NCBI RefSeq assembly: GCF_002564105.1
Contig: NZ_PDBX01000001.1
Location: forward strand, 5,394,001 to 5,458,000
Length of the DNA: 64,000 bases
DNA from: Collimonas sp. PA-H2
Lineage (GTDB): Bacteria; Pseudomonadota; Gammaproteobacteria; Burkholderiales; Burkholderiaceae_D
Direction of reading: 5' to 3'
Shown: in pieces, positions 35,812 through 45,833 of the stretch
Layout of the letters: each line of letters starts with the position of its first letter
How positions within the stretch are numbered: position 1 is the stretch's first letter
The notes under the pieces: model-generated
Told to the model about the DNA's origin: nothing
The model's database searches: none
Seen by the model: only the letters and a program-made list of their open reading frames with translations
Made by a program: the position numbers and the translations under genes

Positions 35812-38800
35812 TCATTTGTCGCGCGCCAGCGCCGGATTGACGGCGGCGTTCTTGCTGCCGAACAGATCTTCGTCAAACTTGAAGCGCACCCGCAGATAAA
35901 TGCCGCGATTGGTGTAGTCCGAGCCGCTCAGGTCGCTGGCGCTGAAGCCGCGCCAGTTGAATCCGGCCGACAGCCATAGATTGTCCTGTAGCTGGTAGCC
36001 TGCCTCGAAGCCTTGCGCATATTGCTTGCTGCTGCCTTGCGGACTGTACAGCACCGAGCTCAGGGCGCTAATGTCCCAGCGCTTGGAAATGTCGTAAGTG
36101 ACGCGCCCGCTCAGCAGATAGGCTTGGTAAGTGTTGTTGGTGCCGTCGAAATAATCGCGCCGCCACTCCGCCGCGGCACGGCCATCCAGCCACCATGGGC
36201 GGCTCGGATGATAATCCGCGTGCATCGAAATGATGTGCTTGTCGAAGCCCTGGCTGGCGTTCTCGTCGCTGCCGCCGATGCCGCCCAGGCTGTCTGTAGT
36301 ACTGGGTGGCACGTACTGGTTCAAGCCGCTCTTGTCGCGCTGCAGCCAGTATTCGTAACGCGCCAGTACATTCAGGCGATTGGTGTCGGTGTCGCGGAAG
36401 GCGATGCCGGTCTGCAGGCGGTTTTCCCATAGATTGCCGGTGTGGCCGCGATTGTCGGTGTAGAGGAAATAATTGCGGCCCAGGAAAGTCCAGTCGCGGC
36501 TGATCTTGCGCGCCGCCGTCAGGGTCGACAGATAGGTATCGTTGCCGGCCAGGAAAGAGGTGGCCGGCGCCACCTGCGTATTGGCGGTATTGACCACGGT
36601 GTAGGTCAGGTCTTGCGTGCGCCGCCATTCCAGCCTGCCGCCCAGCAGCCACAGCTCGCTGGGCCGCCATTCGACGCCGCCGGTCAAGGCATACGCGCTC
36701 TGAGTCTGGCCGCGCATGGCGTTCAGGTATTCGGCCGAGGTGGTGAGCTTGAGCGTGTCGCTTATGTCCCAGGCATTGCGCAAGCCGTTGGCCCACTGCA
36801 GCTGGTTGCCGTCGATCGCATCGCGCATGCGGTATTCGGAAAACACGCTCTGGTTTTTCATGTATTCGTTATCGATGCCGAATACAAAGGCGTTGCTGTT
36901 ATAGACGCCGTTGGTGGCTTGCGGCGACGACAGCCCGGTCAGCCATTCGTACTTCGCATACAGGCGGCCCGATTCGGAGAAATGATAGGCGGTGCCAAGC
37001 GCGGCGCGATGATAGTTGTTGCCGCCGATGCCGTTTTCGTATTCGCCGGTCAGATCGACTTTCTCCGTCATCTTGTAGGTGCTGCGCAGGCGCAAGCCGG
37101 TGCTCTGGTAGCTGACCCCGGCCAGGCCGAAATTGCCGCCGTTGAGGCCGTAGCCGGTCTGCGGATTGAGCACGCTGTAACCGGAACCGAAAGTCGATTG
37201 CGGGCTGACCAGCAAGCCGCTGCCGATACCGAGCGGCGTGTTGACGTAGCTGCCGGCATCCTCGCGCGTATGAGTCAAGCCGAGATCGACGTCCAGCTTG
37301 GGCGTCACCGCATAGCTGACGCCGGCGGCGCCGGCATCGCGCTGCGCTTCCGCCACCCGGTCCTTGCTATGGGTACCTTCGACATAAGCGCTCCAGCGCT
37401 CGTCGATTTTCTTGGTGACCTTGAGCGCACCCTCTTCCCGCCCTTGCGCCAGCGACGCCGCAGGATTGTTGAAATAAGGATCGCTGCGGCCGAAGTAGGC
37501 ACGCGCCTGCAAGTCATCGGTCTGGTGCAAGGCTTCGACCCGCCAGGCATTGCCGGTAACGTCTCGCAGCAAGCCGCCGGCGGCGGCACCGGACTGGCCC
37601 GCGGCCGGCTGCAGGCTGAAGGGATTGCCCAGCAGGCTGGAACCGACATCGCTGCCCAGCACGCTTTTGCTGCGTGCATACTCAGCCACGATCGCGGTGT
37701 TTTCGCCCAGCTTGACGGTGGCATTCCCGCTCATCAGGGTATACGGGGTGTAGGGATTCTTGTCTTTAACGTAGCTGCCGCCGACTTCCAGCATCTTGCC
37801 CAGCTTGAACTGGCCATCCAGGCCATACACCCAGAAAGTCTCGCCGCCGGCATCGACTTCATAAGTGATGCGCAGCGAATTAGGATTGCCGTTGGCATCC
37901 ACCGAGGGCACCGGCTGGTTCAGCAGGATACGCCCTGAGAACGGTTCGAAAGTATAGTCGGCATAACGCTGCAAAGGCTGCACCATCAGGATCACGGCCG
38001 GCTGATAGCGGTCACGGGTGACGATCTCGACCTTTTCCGAGCCCACCACGGCGTTCGCCTTGGCCACCGAAAACGGTCCGGAGGTGCCCTGCGCCGCGAA
38101 CTCCTGCACCAGTTGCACCAGCGTGTCCTTGGTGACAAAGGCGTTAGCCAGAATGCCGTCCTTATCGTAATGGCCGCGGGCGCCGTTGATGCTGCGGCTG
38201 TAATTGCCCAGGTCGCGCTTGCGCAGATTGGCGACGCTGCCGCCGCCGGTTTGCTGGCTGAAACCGTCGCCGGTGTTGAAATCGCCGTACAGCAAATACG
38301 ATTTATCTTTATCTATCCGCACATACAGCTTGGAAACCGACTGTGCATCGAAGCCCTTGATTGAAGCGTCGCCATATACCGGATAATAGGCATCCGGCCG
38401 GATATCCCTGAACAGCCTGGCGCTGGTGTCCTTGTCGGAATCGTAGGCCATGGTCAGCAACGCATCGCCCTTGATTTTCCCTTTCAGGAAAAAGGCCGTG
38501 CGCAAGGCGCCATAGCGCTTGCCGTCGCCGCTGCTGCGGGCCCAGCTGTTTATCTCTTGTTCGAAACCGTCGCCGCGCTGGCTGCCGGAAAGCTGCAGCG
38601 GCGACTTGCTGTCAAAGTGAATGATGCCTTCGATCAGGCCGACCCCGAGCATTTCACGCAATTCCGGCACGAAGCTGATCACGCCCTGCGCCTGGGCGCG
38701 GCCGGCGCTGATGCGCACCGTGACGTCCTGCGGCTGGTACGGCGCCAGCAACAGCACTTCGGCCTTGCCGTCCGTTACCTTGACCTGGGTGCCGGGGGTG

Positions 38801-39303
38801 ATGCGGTCGCGGTCGGTGCGGCCCGGGCCGAACTCGTCGGTGCTGGCCCCGGGCAGCTGGATACGGCCGCCGGACGCTTCCACCGTAATGGTGGTCTCGC
38901 CAGTGATCAGCTGCCCCTTGTAATCCAGCACGCTGATGCTCAGATGCGCAGGTGTCTGGCCGTCGGCCGGCAAGCTGTCCTGGTCGACTTCGACCCGGAT
39001 CAGGCCGACCTTGCGGTTGGCGCCATAGTTAGCGCCCTCAATCCGGTCCGGGTAGACTTGCGGGCCGCTAGTCAGGTTGCTGTTGCCGCCGTTTAGCGCC
39101 GGCAGGTTCAGGCCGTTCTGATAGAAATGGCTATCGGTATTGAACTGGCTTGCCGGCGGGCCGAAATCCTTGCGCGCGCCGTCCGCATCCTGTGCCCAGA
39201 GCGGCCAGGCATGCATCAACGCCAGGGTCAGCACGCTCAATCTGGTGCGGCGCATGTGCATGGCTGTCCGGCGCTGGCCGGCAATAGCGTGCTTATTGCC
39301 CAT
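35812..39303 (-). CDS. Large outer-membrane beta-barrel protein with Ig-like domain
   Basis: The 1,163-residue product has a signal peptide ending near 37 (WPLWAQ), then an Ig-like/invasin-type domain at about 90-160 (DQDSLPADGQTPAHLSISV start), further beta-rich domains to about 480, and a long series of amphipathic beta-strands to the end typical of an outer-membrane barrel. I see no TonB box or plug signature. The start at 39303 is used because it overlaps the DUF11 gene end by 11 bases; the frame is open further upstream. It may export, anchor or display the DUF11 protein, but this is inference from operon context. Confidence 0.75.
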   Translation of the reverse strand: MGNKHAIAGQRRTAMHMRRTRLSVLTLALMHAWPLWAQDADGARKDFGPPASQFNTDSHFYQNGLNLPALNGGNSNLTSGPQVYPDRIEGANYGANRKVGLIRVEVDQDSLPADGQTPAHLSISVLDYKGQLITGETTITVEASGGRIQLPGASTDEFGPGRTDRDRITPGTQVKVTDGKAEVLLLAPYQPQDVTVRISAGRAQAQGVISFVPELREMLGVGLIEGIIHFDSKSPLQLSGSQRGDGFEQEINSWARSSGDGKRYGALRTAFFLKGKIKGDALLTMAYDSDKDTSARLFRDIRPDAYYPVYGDASIKGFDAQSVSKLYVRIDKDKSYLLYGDFNTGDGFSQQTGGGSVANLRKRDLGNYSRSINGARGHYDKDGILANAFVTKDTLVQLVQEFAAQGTSGPFSVAKANAVVGSEKVEIVTRDRYQPAVILMVQPLQRYADYTFEPFSGRILLNQPVPSVDANGNPNSLRITYEVDAGGETFWVYGLDGQFKLGKMLEVGGSYVKDKNPYTPYTLMSGNATVKLGENTAIVAEYARSKSVLGSDVGSSLLGNPFSLQPAAGQSGAAAGGLLRDVTGNAWRVEALHQTDDLQARAYFGRSDPYFNNPAASLAQGREEGALKVTKKIDERWSAYVEGTHSKDRVAEAQRDAGAAGVSYAVTPKLDVDLGLTHTREDAGSYVNTPLGIGSGLLVSPQSTFGSGYSVLNPQTGYGLNGGNFGLAGVSYQSTGLRLRSTYKMTEKVDLTGEYENGIGGNNYHRAALGTAYHFSESGRLYAKYEWLTGLSSPQATNGVYNSNAFVFGIDNEYMKNQSVFSEYRMRDAIDGNQLQWANGLRNAWDISDTLKLTTSAEYLNAMRGQTQSAYALTGGVEWRPSELWLLGGRLEWRRTQDLTYTVVNTANTQVAPATSFLAGNDTYLSTLTAARKISRDWTFLGRNYFLYTDNRGHTGNLWENRLQTGIAFRDTDTNRLNVLARYEYWLQRDKSGLNQYVPPSTTDSLGGIGGSDENASQGFDKHIISMHADYHPSRPWWLDGRAAAEWRRDYFDGTNNTYQAYLLSGRVTYDISKRWDISALSSVLYSPQGSSKQYAQGFEAGYQLQDNLWLSAGFNWRGFSASDLSGSDYTNRGIYLRVRFKFDEDLFGSKNAAVNPALARDK

Positions 39304-42300
39304 GACGGCCTCCCTGGCTGCTCTCTTGTTGCTGCATTTCCAGCTGCTGCAAAGGCGTGTCGCGTTCACTGCGGGTGTCCGGCACCGGCGGCGGATCGCC
39401 AACACCGCTGGCGCGCGGCTTGACGATGCTCTGGTTAGCGCTGTCAGTTCCTTGCTGCGGATAGTCCGGGGCTCTGCCTTCGAACTTGAGCACGGCGCCG
39501 CGCTTTTTCTCGCTCTGCGGGGCATCGATTTCGCCCTGGCTGCGGCGTGCCTTGACTTGTTCCATGACCGGATTCGAGCATGAACCTTCGATAAAGTCGG
39601 CACGCTGCAATTCACCGTTCTTCAAGTCCAGGAACAGACTGTTGGCGTCGCCGGCATTGCGGTTGCTGCTGACCACCAGGCGGCTGCCGCGCGGCAAGGT
39701 GGTCTGGTCCACTTTCAGCACGTGGGTACGCGGCGACAAGCCGCAGAAGCTGTATTTGCCTTCGACGTCGCTAACCAGGAAAGTGCCGTCCTCGACATAC
39801 AGGCGTACGCCGGGAATCCCAAGCTCTTCCTTGTCCTTGATCTGGTTACCGTTGCAATCGACGAAGATCATCCCTACCACGCAAGCATCGTTGGTGAAGA
39901 CGCCGCCAGTGACTCTCACTTTGAACTGAGACTGGTTGGCGCAGTTGACCTTGCTATTGCCCGGACAGGTCGCGGTAGCGCGACTGATGCCGTCGCCGTT
40001 CATGGCGCCCACTCCCAGCCGCACACGGGTGGTGACAGTCACGCTGGCGTGGGGATTGATGACATCCACCACCGTGGTCAGCGCCGGACCGGGACCGCCA
40101 TCCTGCTTGACCAGGGTAGCGCCGGTGACATGGGTGCTTTTGTCGATGGCACGGAAGCCATTCGGCAAGTCGAGCACGATATTCGGCTTGGGCACCGCGG
40201 CGTCGCCGGTATTGGTCACATTGGTGGTGTAGGTGACCAGGTCTCCCAGTTCGGCTTCCTTCTTGTTGGCGGTCTCGACCACCACCAGCACCGTTGCGCT
40301 GACGATGCTAGTGGCGTCGCTGCTGCAGTGATCGCTGTCGTTGCACGATGTTCCCGGCGTCAGCGGCACGAACGGATCGCCGCCACCGGAGACGCTGGCG
40401 TAATTGGTCAGCGTACCGTTCGCGGTGGCTGCCACATTCACAGCGTAAGTCAGGCTGACGCTGGCGCCGACTGCCAGCGGCGCCGACGGCGTAAAGTCGA
40501 AGTTCACACTCTGGCCGCTGGCAGTGACGTTGCTGACGCTGCCGCCGGTGCTGGCGACCGAAGCGGGAAGCAGGCTCATGCCGGCCGGAAGCAGATCCTG
40601 CACATGGATGGCGCCGCTGCTGGGACCGCCCTTCTGGTTGCTGATGGTGACGGTATACGTGCCGCTGGCGCCGGCGGAAAAACTGCCGAGATGGCTCTTG
40701 ACCAGTTTCAGCGATGACGCCGGCGCTGCAATCGCAGCGGCGTCGCTGCTGCAGCGGCTGGCGTCGCTGCAAGCGGCTCCCGGCGTCTGCGGCGCCGTCG
40801 GATCGCCGCCGCCGGAAACGCTGGCGTAGTTGGTCAGGCTGCCGCCGGCACTGGCGGCGACGCTGACGCCGTATGTCACGGCGACCGAGCCTTTGGCCGG
40901 AATCGGCGTGGCCGGGGTCAGGTCGAAGTTCACGCTCTGGCCGCTGCTGGCGATATTGCTGATCGCGCCGGCGCTGCTGGCGATGGAATTAGGCAGCAGG
41001 CTGAAACCAGCCGGCAGCAGGTCACCAAGGTGGATCACGCCGCTGGTGGCGACGTCGCCGCTGTTGCTGATGGTGAGCGTGTAATTGCCGTTGGCGCCGG
41101 CCACGATATTGCCGGTGTGGCTCTTGACCAGCTTGAGCGCCGGCGCGTCGGTAATGACGGTGGTGTCGCTGCTGCAATGCATGCTGTCGCCGCAGCCGGC
41201 TCCCGGCGGCAGGCGGCTGCTGAAACCGTCGCCGCCGTTCATGCTGACGTAGTTGGTGAGCGAACCGGCGGCGCCGGCCGCCACGTTCACGCCATAGGTT
41301 AGGCTAACATTGCCGGTGGACGGAATCGGTACCGCGGGCGTAAAGTCGAAAGTCAACAGCTGGCCGCTCAGCACGATATTGCTGACGGCGCCGTTGCTGC
41401 TGCTGATCGAATTAGCCTGCAAGCTGATTCCGGCCGGCAGCAGGTCGCTGATGTGGATCACGCCGGTGCTGGGAGCCAGGCCGTCGTTGCTGATGGCCAG
41501 GCTGTAGCTTCCGCTGCCGCCGACGGTGAAATTACCGCTATGGGTTTTTGTGATCTTCAGGCTGGGTGCGGCGATCGGATTGACCACCGGATTGCAGACG
41601 TTAGGATCGAGCAGCTCGGCCGGGGTTTCCTTGAGCGGGTCTACCGGCAGCCGGCAGTTGGCGTTAGGCGGACTGAAGTTGCACGCCACGCTGTTCGACG
41701 GGCTGCAGCTGGACGTGGTCGGCGTGGTAGCTACATTCACCAGGCTTTCCGTGGCCGGATTGTTGACCTTGACGTTCAATATCAGCGTGATGAATTCCGA
41801 ACGCTTCAGGGTGCGGGCCGACGTGGTCAGGTCCCAGATTACCTTGTTGCCGCTCAAGACGCCCGGCACATCGCTGCCCGTAGTGGAAACAAAGGTGGCG
41901 CCGGCAGGCAGCGCATCGCTTACTTGCTTGACGTCGGTCGCCAGCACCAGCGGCAGGTAGCCGGGATTGGACAGCTTGATGCTATATGTCAGGTTATCCC
42001 CGGCAGCGACCGCCTGCCCTTGCAGGGAGGCCGTGCTGCCGGTTTTCGCGACGTCCTTGTTGAGCGCCGAAATCGGCGTGATGCCCAGCACCGTGAGGGT
42101 GGCGCTAGCCGGCTGGGCGTTGCTCACCCCTTGCGTGGTCTGGATCGCATTGGCGGGAATCGTATTGATCTGGTTGCCCTTGGCCGTGCCGATCACGTCG
42201 ACCGTCACCACGCAGCTGTTACCGAAGGCAACGGTGGCGTTGCTGATGTTGATGGTTTGCGCGCCGGCAGCCGCGGTGACTGTCGGCGAACCGCAATTGA

Positions 42301-44797
42301 GCCTGGTTACATTCGGCACGAACGCCACCACCACTCCGGCCGGCAAGGCGTCGCTCAGGCTAAGGCCGGTGAAGTTGCCTGCGCTACTGGAGTTGGGATT
42401 GATGATCTGCAGGGTAAGGGTCGACAGCTCGCCGACGCCGGTGCCTTGGATATTGCTGTCTATCCTGCCGTTGCCGTTTTCCTGGAACACCACGATAGGG
42501 TTGAATCCCTTGGATACCTGCGGCTGCGATACATTGGCCTTGAAAGTCAGATTGGCGTCGACCGGACGCACATTAGTGGCGCTGGCGTCCGGATTGCCGC
42601 CGGCGTCGGTGGCGGTGACAGCATTGGCCGGGATAGTGTTGGTGGCGGTGGCGCCGGCCACCGCCAGCGGACTGGATAGATCGGCCACCACATCGAAGGT
42701 GATCGTGCATTGCGGCGCCGTGGTCGTACTGTTGAAGCCGACCAGCTGCGTCGCCTTGAACGTGAGGGTCTTGCCGCTGACCAGGAAACTCGGCGTGCCG
42801 CCGGGATTGTTGGCGCACGATACCGCCGCATTCAGGGGCGTGCTGAACATCAGCCCGCCCGGCAAGGTATCCACCGCCTGCACATTGAAGCGCGTGGTTG
42901 CCGCCGGATTCTGGATCGTGATGCTGGCCTTGGTGACGCCGTTCAGCGGCAGCGAGGTCGGATTGAAGGACTTGGCCGGGAACAGCGGCGGCGAACCGAC
43001 CACCAGCGCATTGGCGGTTGCGGTCTGGCTGCCGGCCGTGCATGGCCCGGCGCCGGTACAGGCGACCACGGTATTGCTCTGCGGCGTGCCGAGCGCCGGC
43101 GGCACAAAGTTATTGTCGGCTTTCAGGCGCACTTTGATGACGCAGTTGCTGGCCCCGCCCTGGGCGATCAAGCCATTGTTGAGCGTCATGGTCTGCGCAC
43201 CCGCAACAGCGGTCACAGTGCCGCCGCAGGAATTGCTCTGCAGCGCGAAAACGCGCAGGTTCGGCGCGGTTGCCGACCAGTCGTCGGCAAAGAACAAGGG
43301 CTTCAGGTCAGTGTCGACGCCGCCGCTGGGGACTATTTTATTCAGCTGTATCGTCATGTCGATCAAGCCGCCAGTCACCGTGCCTGGCGGGTGCCCCGGC
43401 GGCAATGGCGATGCTTGCGTCAGCGCCGCTTCAGTCACCAGCTGCACATAGTTTTTGGCAACGCTGATCAGGGTCGGCACCTGGCCGGGACCGGGATTTT
43501 GCAGGATGACGGTGGCGCTGGCGGCGTTATGCACTACCGGCACGCCATTCGCGACCATCGAATTGGCCGGAATGGTGTTGGTAAACGGCTGGCCGTTGGC
43601 GGCGGCCGGAACGATCACTTTGGCGGTGACCGTGCAGCTTTGGCCGGCGGCCAGGGTGGCGTTCGCCAGCCGCACCGTATTAGCGGCGGGGGAACTCACC
43701 GCGCCGCCGCTGCAGGTGGTGGAGAATCCCGGCGCGGTTGCATACACTGTCATATTCCCCGGCAGCACATCGCTCACGCCGAGTCCGGTCCAGGCTGCGC
43801 CGGTGTCGTTGAAAAGCGTCCATGTCATCGAAAATGCCTGGCCGACAAAGGCATTGACGAGTGAAAAGGATTTGGTCAGGCGGTCGGTCGGTTGCGGCGA
43901 CACCGCCAGGGTGCCGGTGGTGGCTCCGGTATTCGCCAGCGGCGGCGTGACCTGGCCGTTAAGCGAGGTCAGGTCGCCAGCCCTGATGGTGTTCGACAAG
44001 TTGATGGTGCCGGCAGAAGTAGAATTGCCAACCACTTGCATGGTCACGGTACAGGTGCCGCTGGCCGGAATGGTGGCGCCGCTCAGCGAGAACTGGCTGG
44101 CGCCGGGCGCCGCGTTCAATGTGCCATTACAGGTAGTGCTGGCGCCGGCGTTGGCGACGGTCATGCCGGCCGGGAAGATGTCGTTCAGATTGGTATTGGT
44201 CAGCGGCAGGATATTCGTATTATTCAGCGTGATCGTCATCTGCGAGATCTGGCCGGAGACGATATTGTTAGGCACGAAGGTCTTGGCGCTGACTTGCGGC
44301 TGCGCCGTGTCGCGCCGGATGACTGTGAGCGACGCGCTGGCGGCTTGCGGAATGATCTCGCCATCGGCCAGGGGACCGCCAGCCGGGATCGTGTTGGTAT
44401 AGATGGCGGCAGTAGTCGATACCACGTCAACCTGGAAAGTGCAGATATCGCCGAACTGGGCCGAGCCGCCGCCCACGGTCACCAGGGTGGCGCCAGGCGT
44501 GGCTGAAAGCGTGGCGCCGCACGCATTGACGATATTCGGATTGGCCGCCACCGTCACGCCGCTGGGCAGGTTGTCGGTAAGGTTGAAATTGGTGAGCGTC
44601 TTGCCGGGGGTCTGGTTGGCAATGACGATGTTCAGGTGGCTAATGTTAAATGGCGCGCGGTCTTGTATCTGCACCGGGTTGAAAGACTTGTTGACGCCGC
44701 TGACTTGGCCAAATGCTGCCGCACTCCATAAAACACTGCTGAGCGCGACCAGAATCGAAATGAACAAAGAACCACATCTGCTTTGCAGTGCAATCAT
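39293..44797 (-). CDS. Giant DUF11-repeat surface protein with SdrD-like domain
   Basis: The 1,834-residue product has a signal peptide (1-31) and a chain of DUF11-type beta domains, with recurring SLPAG/DLLPAG and TIPA motifs separated by Cys-containing strands. Three very similar units of about 140 residues lie at about 1080-1500. After a last DUF11 unit comes an SdrD B-like domain at about 1640-1745, with the Asp/Asn-rich FVDCNGNQIKDKEELGIPG motif that often binds calcium. A Gln/Pro-rich tail ends the protein. It is likely exported and displayed on the surface, perhaps in adhesion. GAGGA precedes the ATG. It is first of the operon with the barrel and OmpA-like genes. Confidence 0.85.
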   Translation of the reverse strand: MIALQSRCGSLFISILVALSSVLWSAAAFGQVSGVNKSFNPVQIQDRAPFNISHLNIVIANQTPGKTLTNFNLTDNLPSGVTVAANPNIVNACGATLSATPGATLVTVGGGSAQFGDICTFQVDVVSTTAAIYTNTIPAGGPLADGEIIPQAASASLTVIRRDTAQPQVSAKTFVPNNIVSGQISQMTITLNNTNILPLTNTNLNDIFPAGMTVANAGASTTCNGTLNAAPGASQFSLSGATIPASGTCTVTMQVVGNSTSAGTINLSNTIRAGDLTSLNGQVTPPLANTGATTGTLAVSPQPTDRLTKSFSLVNAFVGQAFSMTWTLFNDTGAAWTGLGVSDVLPGNMTVYATAPGFSTTCSGGAVSSPAANTVRLANATLAAGQSCTVTAKVIVPAAANGQPFTNTIPANSMVANGVPVVHNAASATVILQNPGPGQVPTLISVAKNYVQLVTEAALTQASPLPPGHPPGTVTGGLIDMTIQLNKIVPSGGVDTDLKPLFFADDWSATAPNLRVFALQSNSCGGTVTAVAGAQTMTLNNGLIAQGGASNCVIKVRLKADNNFVPPALGTPQSNTVVACTGAGPCTAGSQTATANALVVGSPPLFPAKSFNPTSLPLNGVTKASITIQNPAATTRFNVQAVDTLPGGLMFSTPLNAAVSCANNPGGTPSFLVSGKTLTFKATQLVGFNSTTTAPQCTITFDVVADLSSPLAVAGATATNTIPANAVTATDAGGNPDASATNVRPVDANLTFKANVSQPQVSKGFNPIVVFQENGNGRIDSNIQGTGVGELSTLTLQIINPNSSSAGNFTGLSLSDALPAGVVVAFVPNVTRLNCGSPTVTAAAGAQTINISNATVAFGNSCVVTVDVIGTAKGNQINTIPANAIQTTQGVSNAQPASATLTVLGITPISALNKDVAKTGSTASLQGQAVAAGDNLTYSIKLSNPGYLPLVLATDVKQVSDALPAGATFVSTTGSDVPGVLSGNKVIWDLTTSARTLKRSEFITLILNVKVNNPATESLVNVATTPTTSSCSPSNSVACNFSPPNANCRLPVDPLKETPAELLDPNVCNPVVNPIAAPSLKITKTHSGNFTVGGSGSYSLAISNDGLAPSTGVIHISDLLPAGISLQANSISSSNGAVSNIVLSGQLLTFDFTPAVPIPSTGNVSLTYGVNVAAGAAGSLTNYVSMNGGDGFSSRLPPGAGCGDSMHCSSDTTVITDAPALKLVKSHTGNIVAGANGNYTLTISNSGDVATSGVIHLGDLLPAGFSLLPNSIASSAGAISNIASSGQSVNFDLTPATPIPAKGSVAVTYGVSVAASAGGSLTNYASVSGGGDPTAPQTPGAACSDASRCSSDAAAIAAPASSLKLVKSHLGSFSAGASGTYTVTISNQKGGPSSGAIHVQDLLPAGMSLLPASVASTGGSVSNVTASGQSVNFDFTPSAPLAVGASVSLTYAVNVAATANGTLTNYASVSGGGDPFVPLTPGTSCNDSDHCSSDATSIVSATVLVVVETANKKEAELGDLVTYTTNVTNTGDAAVPKPNIVLDLPNGFRAIDKSTHVTGATLVKQDGGPGPALTTVVDVINPHASVTVTTRVRLGVGAMNGDGISRATATCPGNSKVNCANQSQFKVRVTGGVFTNDACVVGMIFVDCNGNQIKDKEELGIPGVRLYVEDGTFLVSDVEGKYSFCGLSPRTHVLKVDQTTLPRGSRLVVSSNRNAGDANSLFLDLKNGELQRADFIEGSCSNPVMEQVKARRSQGEIDAPQSEKKRGAVLKFEGRAPDYPQQGTDSANQSIVKPRASGVGDPPPVPDTRSERDTPLQQLEMQQQESSQGGRHGQ
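40300..41565 (-). repeat. Three tandem ~420-base repeats inside the DUF11 gene
   Basis: Three in-frame units of about 420 bases (140 codons) follow one another. Landmark GTCGCTGCTGCA recurs near 40315, 40742 and 41166. Each unit encodes KSH or KTH, then GVIH/GAIH, DLLPAG, FTPA or LTPA, TYGV/TYAV and CSSD. The copies differ by scattered substitutions, so they are old rather than recent duplications. Confidence 0.8.
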
Positions 44798-44820
44798 TGT
44801 TGTCCTCAGTGTATTTAAAT

Positions 44821-44858
44821 TGAGTCCGTACGCAGCGACTCATCTTATGCATACATAA
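44821..44858. promoter_or_regulatory. Two small dyads before the DUF11 operon
   Basis: TGAGTC-N10-GACTCA lies at 44821-44842 and TTATG-CATA-CATAA at 44845-44858, 24 to 60 bases upstream of the DUF11 start. They sit where a promoter or operator would be; the role is inferred from position. Confidence 0.35.
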
Positions 44859-44930
44859 ACTTTCCCGTAAGCAATGCTATTTAATTTACCGACTTGGTGC
44901 AACAATAATTAACATTCATTGTGGCAAAAA

Positions 44931-44960
44931 TGAAAAAAGCGGCTCGCAATGAGCCGCTTT
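44931..44960 (-). terminator. Rho-independent terminator after the lipoprotein pair
   Basis: AAAGCGGCTC (44936-44945) pairs with GAGCCGCTTT (44951-44960) around GCAAT. On the minus strand the stem is followed by TTTTTTCATTTTT, ending the transcript of the gene at 44987. Confidence 0.88.
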
Positions 44961-44986
44961 GATTTACAAGACAACAAGCAGACAGC

Positions 44987-45439
44987 TTATTTAGCTGCAG
45001 TCGCTTCGCCGGTAAAACTGAGCGAAGGCAATTCCTTGCTGGCCAGTTCCGGCGTTTCCAAAGTTGGATTGATGCGGCCGGCAAGCACACCGAACGAAAC
45101 GGCTGTCCGCACGTACTTGGTTTCACCCGCGTCCAGTGAAAAGCTCAAGGTCTTTTCAGTTTCAGTGGAGCTGGCGGCGCTGTATTGGCCGGCTGGCCGG
45201 TCAACATAGAAGAATCCGCCCGGTTGCGACTTGCCGACAACCTTATCATTCAGACGGATTTCCGGTTGAATCGCGGCGCCCATCATGGACGACGAACGGA
45301 AGAAGTAAATGCGGCCTTCGTCTGCCTTCAAGGTCGGAATGGAACTGGCCATTTCCGAATACTTTGCACCGCTGGCGCAACCGCTCAATACCGCTGCCAG
45401 TGCGACAGCTGCGAACAAGGGGCGAGACAATTTAATCAT
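44987..45439 (-). CDS. DUF2846-type lipoprotein
   Basis: The 150-residue product has a lipobox LSGC (Cys21) and a beta-rich body with the DUF2846 pattern (GRIYFFRSSSMMGAAI..., then FFYVDRPAGQYS and AGETKYVRTAV). It is probably a periplasmic or outer-membrane lipoprotein of unknown role. It overlaps the other lipoprotein gene by eight bases. Confidence 0.78.
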   Translation of the reverse strand: MIKLSRPLFAAVALAAVLSGCASGAKYSEMASSIPTLKADEGRIYFFRSSSMMGAAIQPEIRLNDKVVGKSQPGGFFYVDRPAGQYSAASSTETEKTLSFSLDAGETKYVRTAVSFGVLAGRINPTLETPELASKELPSLSFTGEATAAK

Positions 45440-45833
45440 TTGAGACGTTTCCTATAGTTAAAAGTACACGGTTGGATAAAGCAGAATAATTTGACTCTCC
45501 CGGCAGATAGAATCCCACCAGCGCGGCATCGGAGATCACCAGGTAGGCTTCATGCACTTGTCTGCCTTCAATCGTGAATACGCTTTTGACAGGACGGAAA
45601 ACCTGTCCTTGCGGCACATCGCCGGCGTAGCGCCAGATCGAATCGAGCGGAATGTCCCGCTGATAGCCGGTGTCGAGGGTGACGTGCGCCATCTTCAATA
45701 TGCGGATCTGCCTGGCTGGCTGGGTTTGCGCCGTCAATGCAATTTTCGCCGGCGCGGTCGCCACCATCGGCGCGCAAGCTGTTAGCGCAAGGCTACTGGC
45801 TGCAATTAATGCAACTGAAAATTTTCTTATCAT
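45432..45833 (-). CDS. Small hypothetical lipoprotein
   Basis: The 133-residue product has a lipobox LTAC (Cys20) and a beta-rich mature part with no family I recognise (IPLDSIWRYAGDVPQGQVFRP segment). It is encoded just ahead of the DUF2846-type lipoprotein and overlaps it, so both are cotranscribed. Confidence 0.7.
   Translation of the reverse strand: MIRKFSVALIAASSLALTACAPMVATAPAKIALTAQTQPARQIRILKMAHVTLDTGYQRDIPLDSIWRYAGDVPQGQVFRPVKSVFTIEGRQVHEAYLVISDAALVGFYLPGESNYSALSNRVLLTIGNVSND

Noticed and set aside
36442..37938. A 498-codon plus-strand frame opposite the outer-membrane barrel gene
   Set aside because: The barrel gene has a signal peptide, ordered domains and operon context; the opposite frame is Ala/Arg/Gln-rich with no domain.
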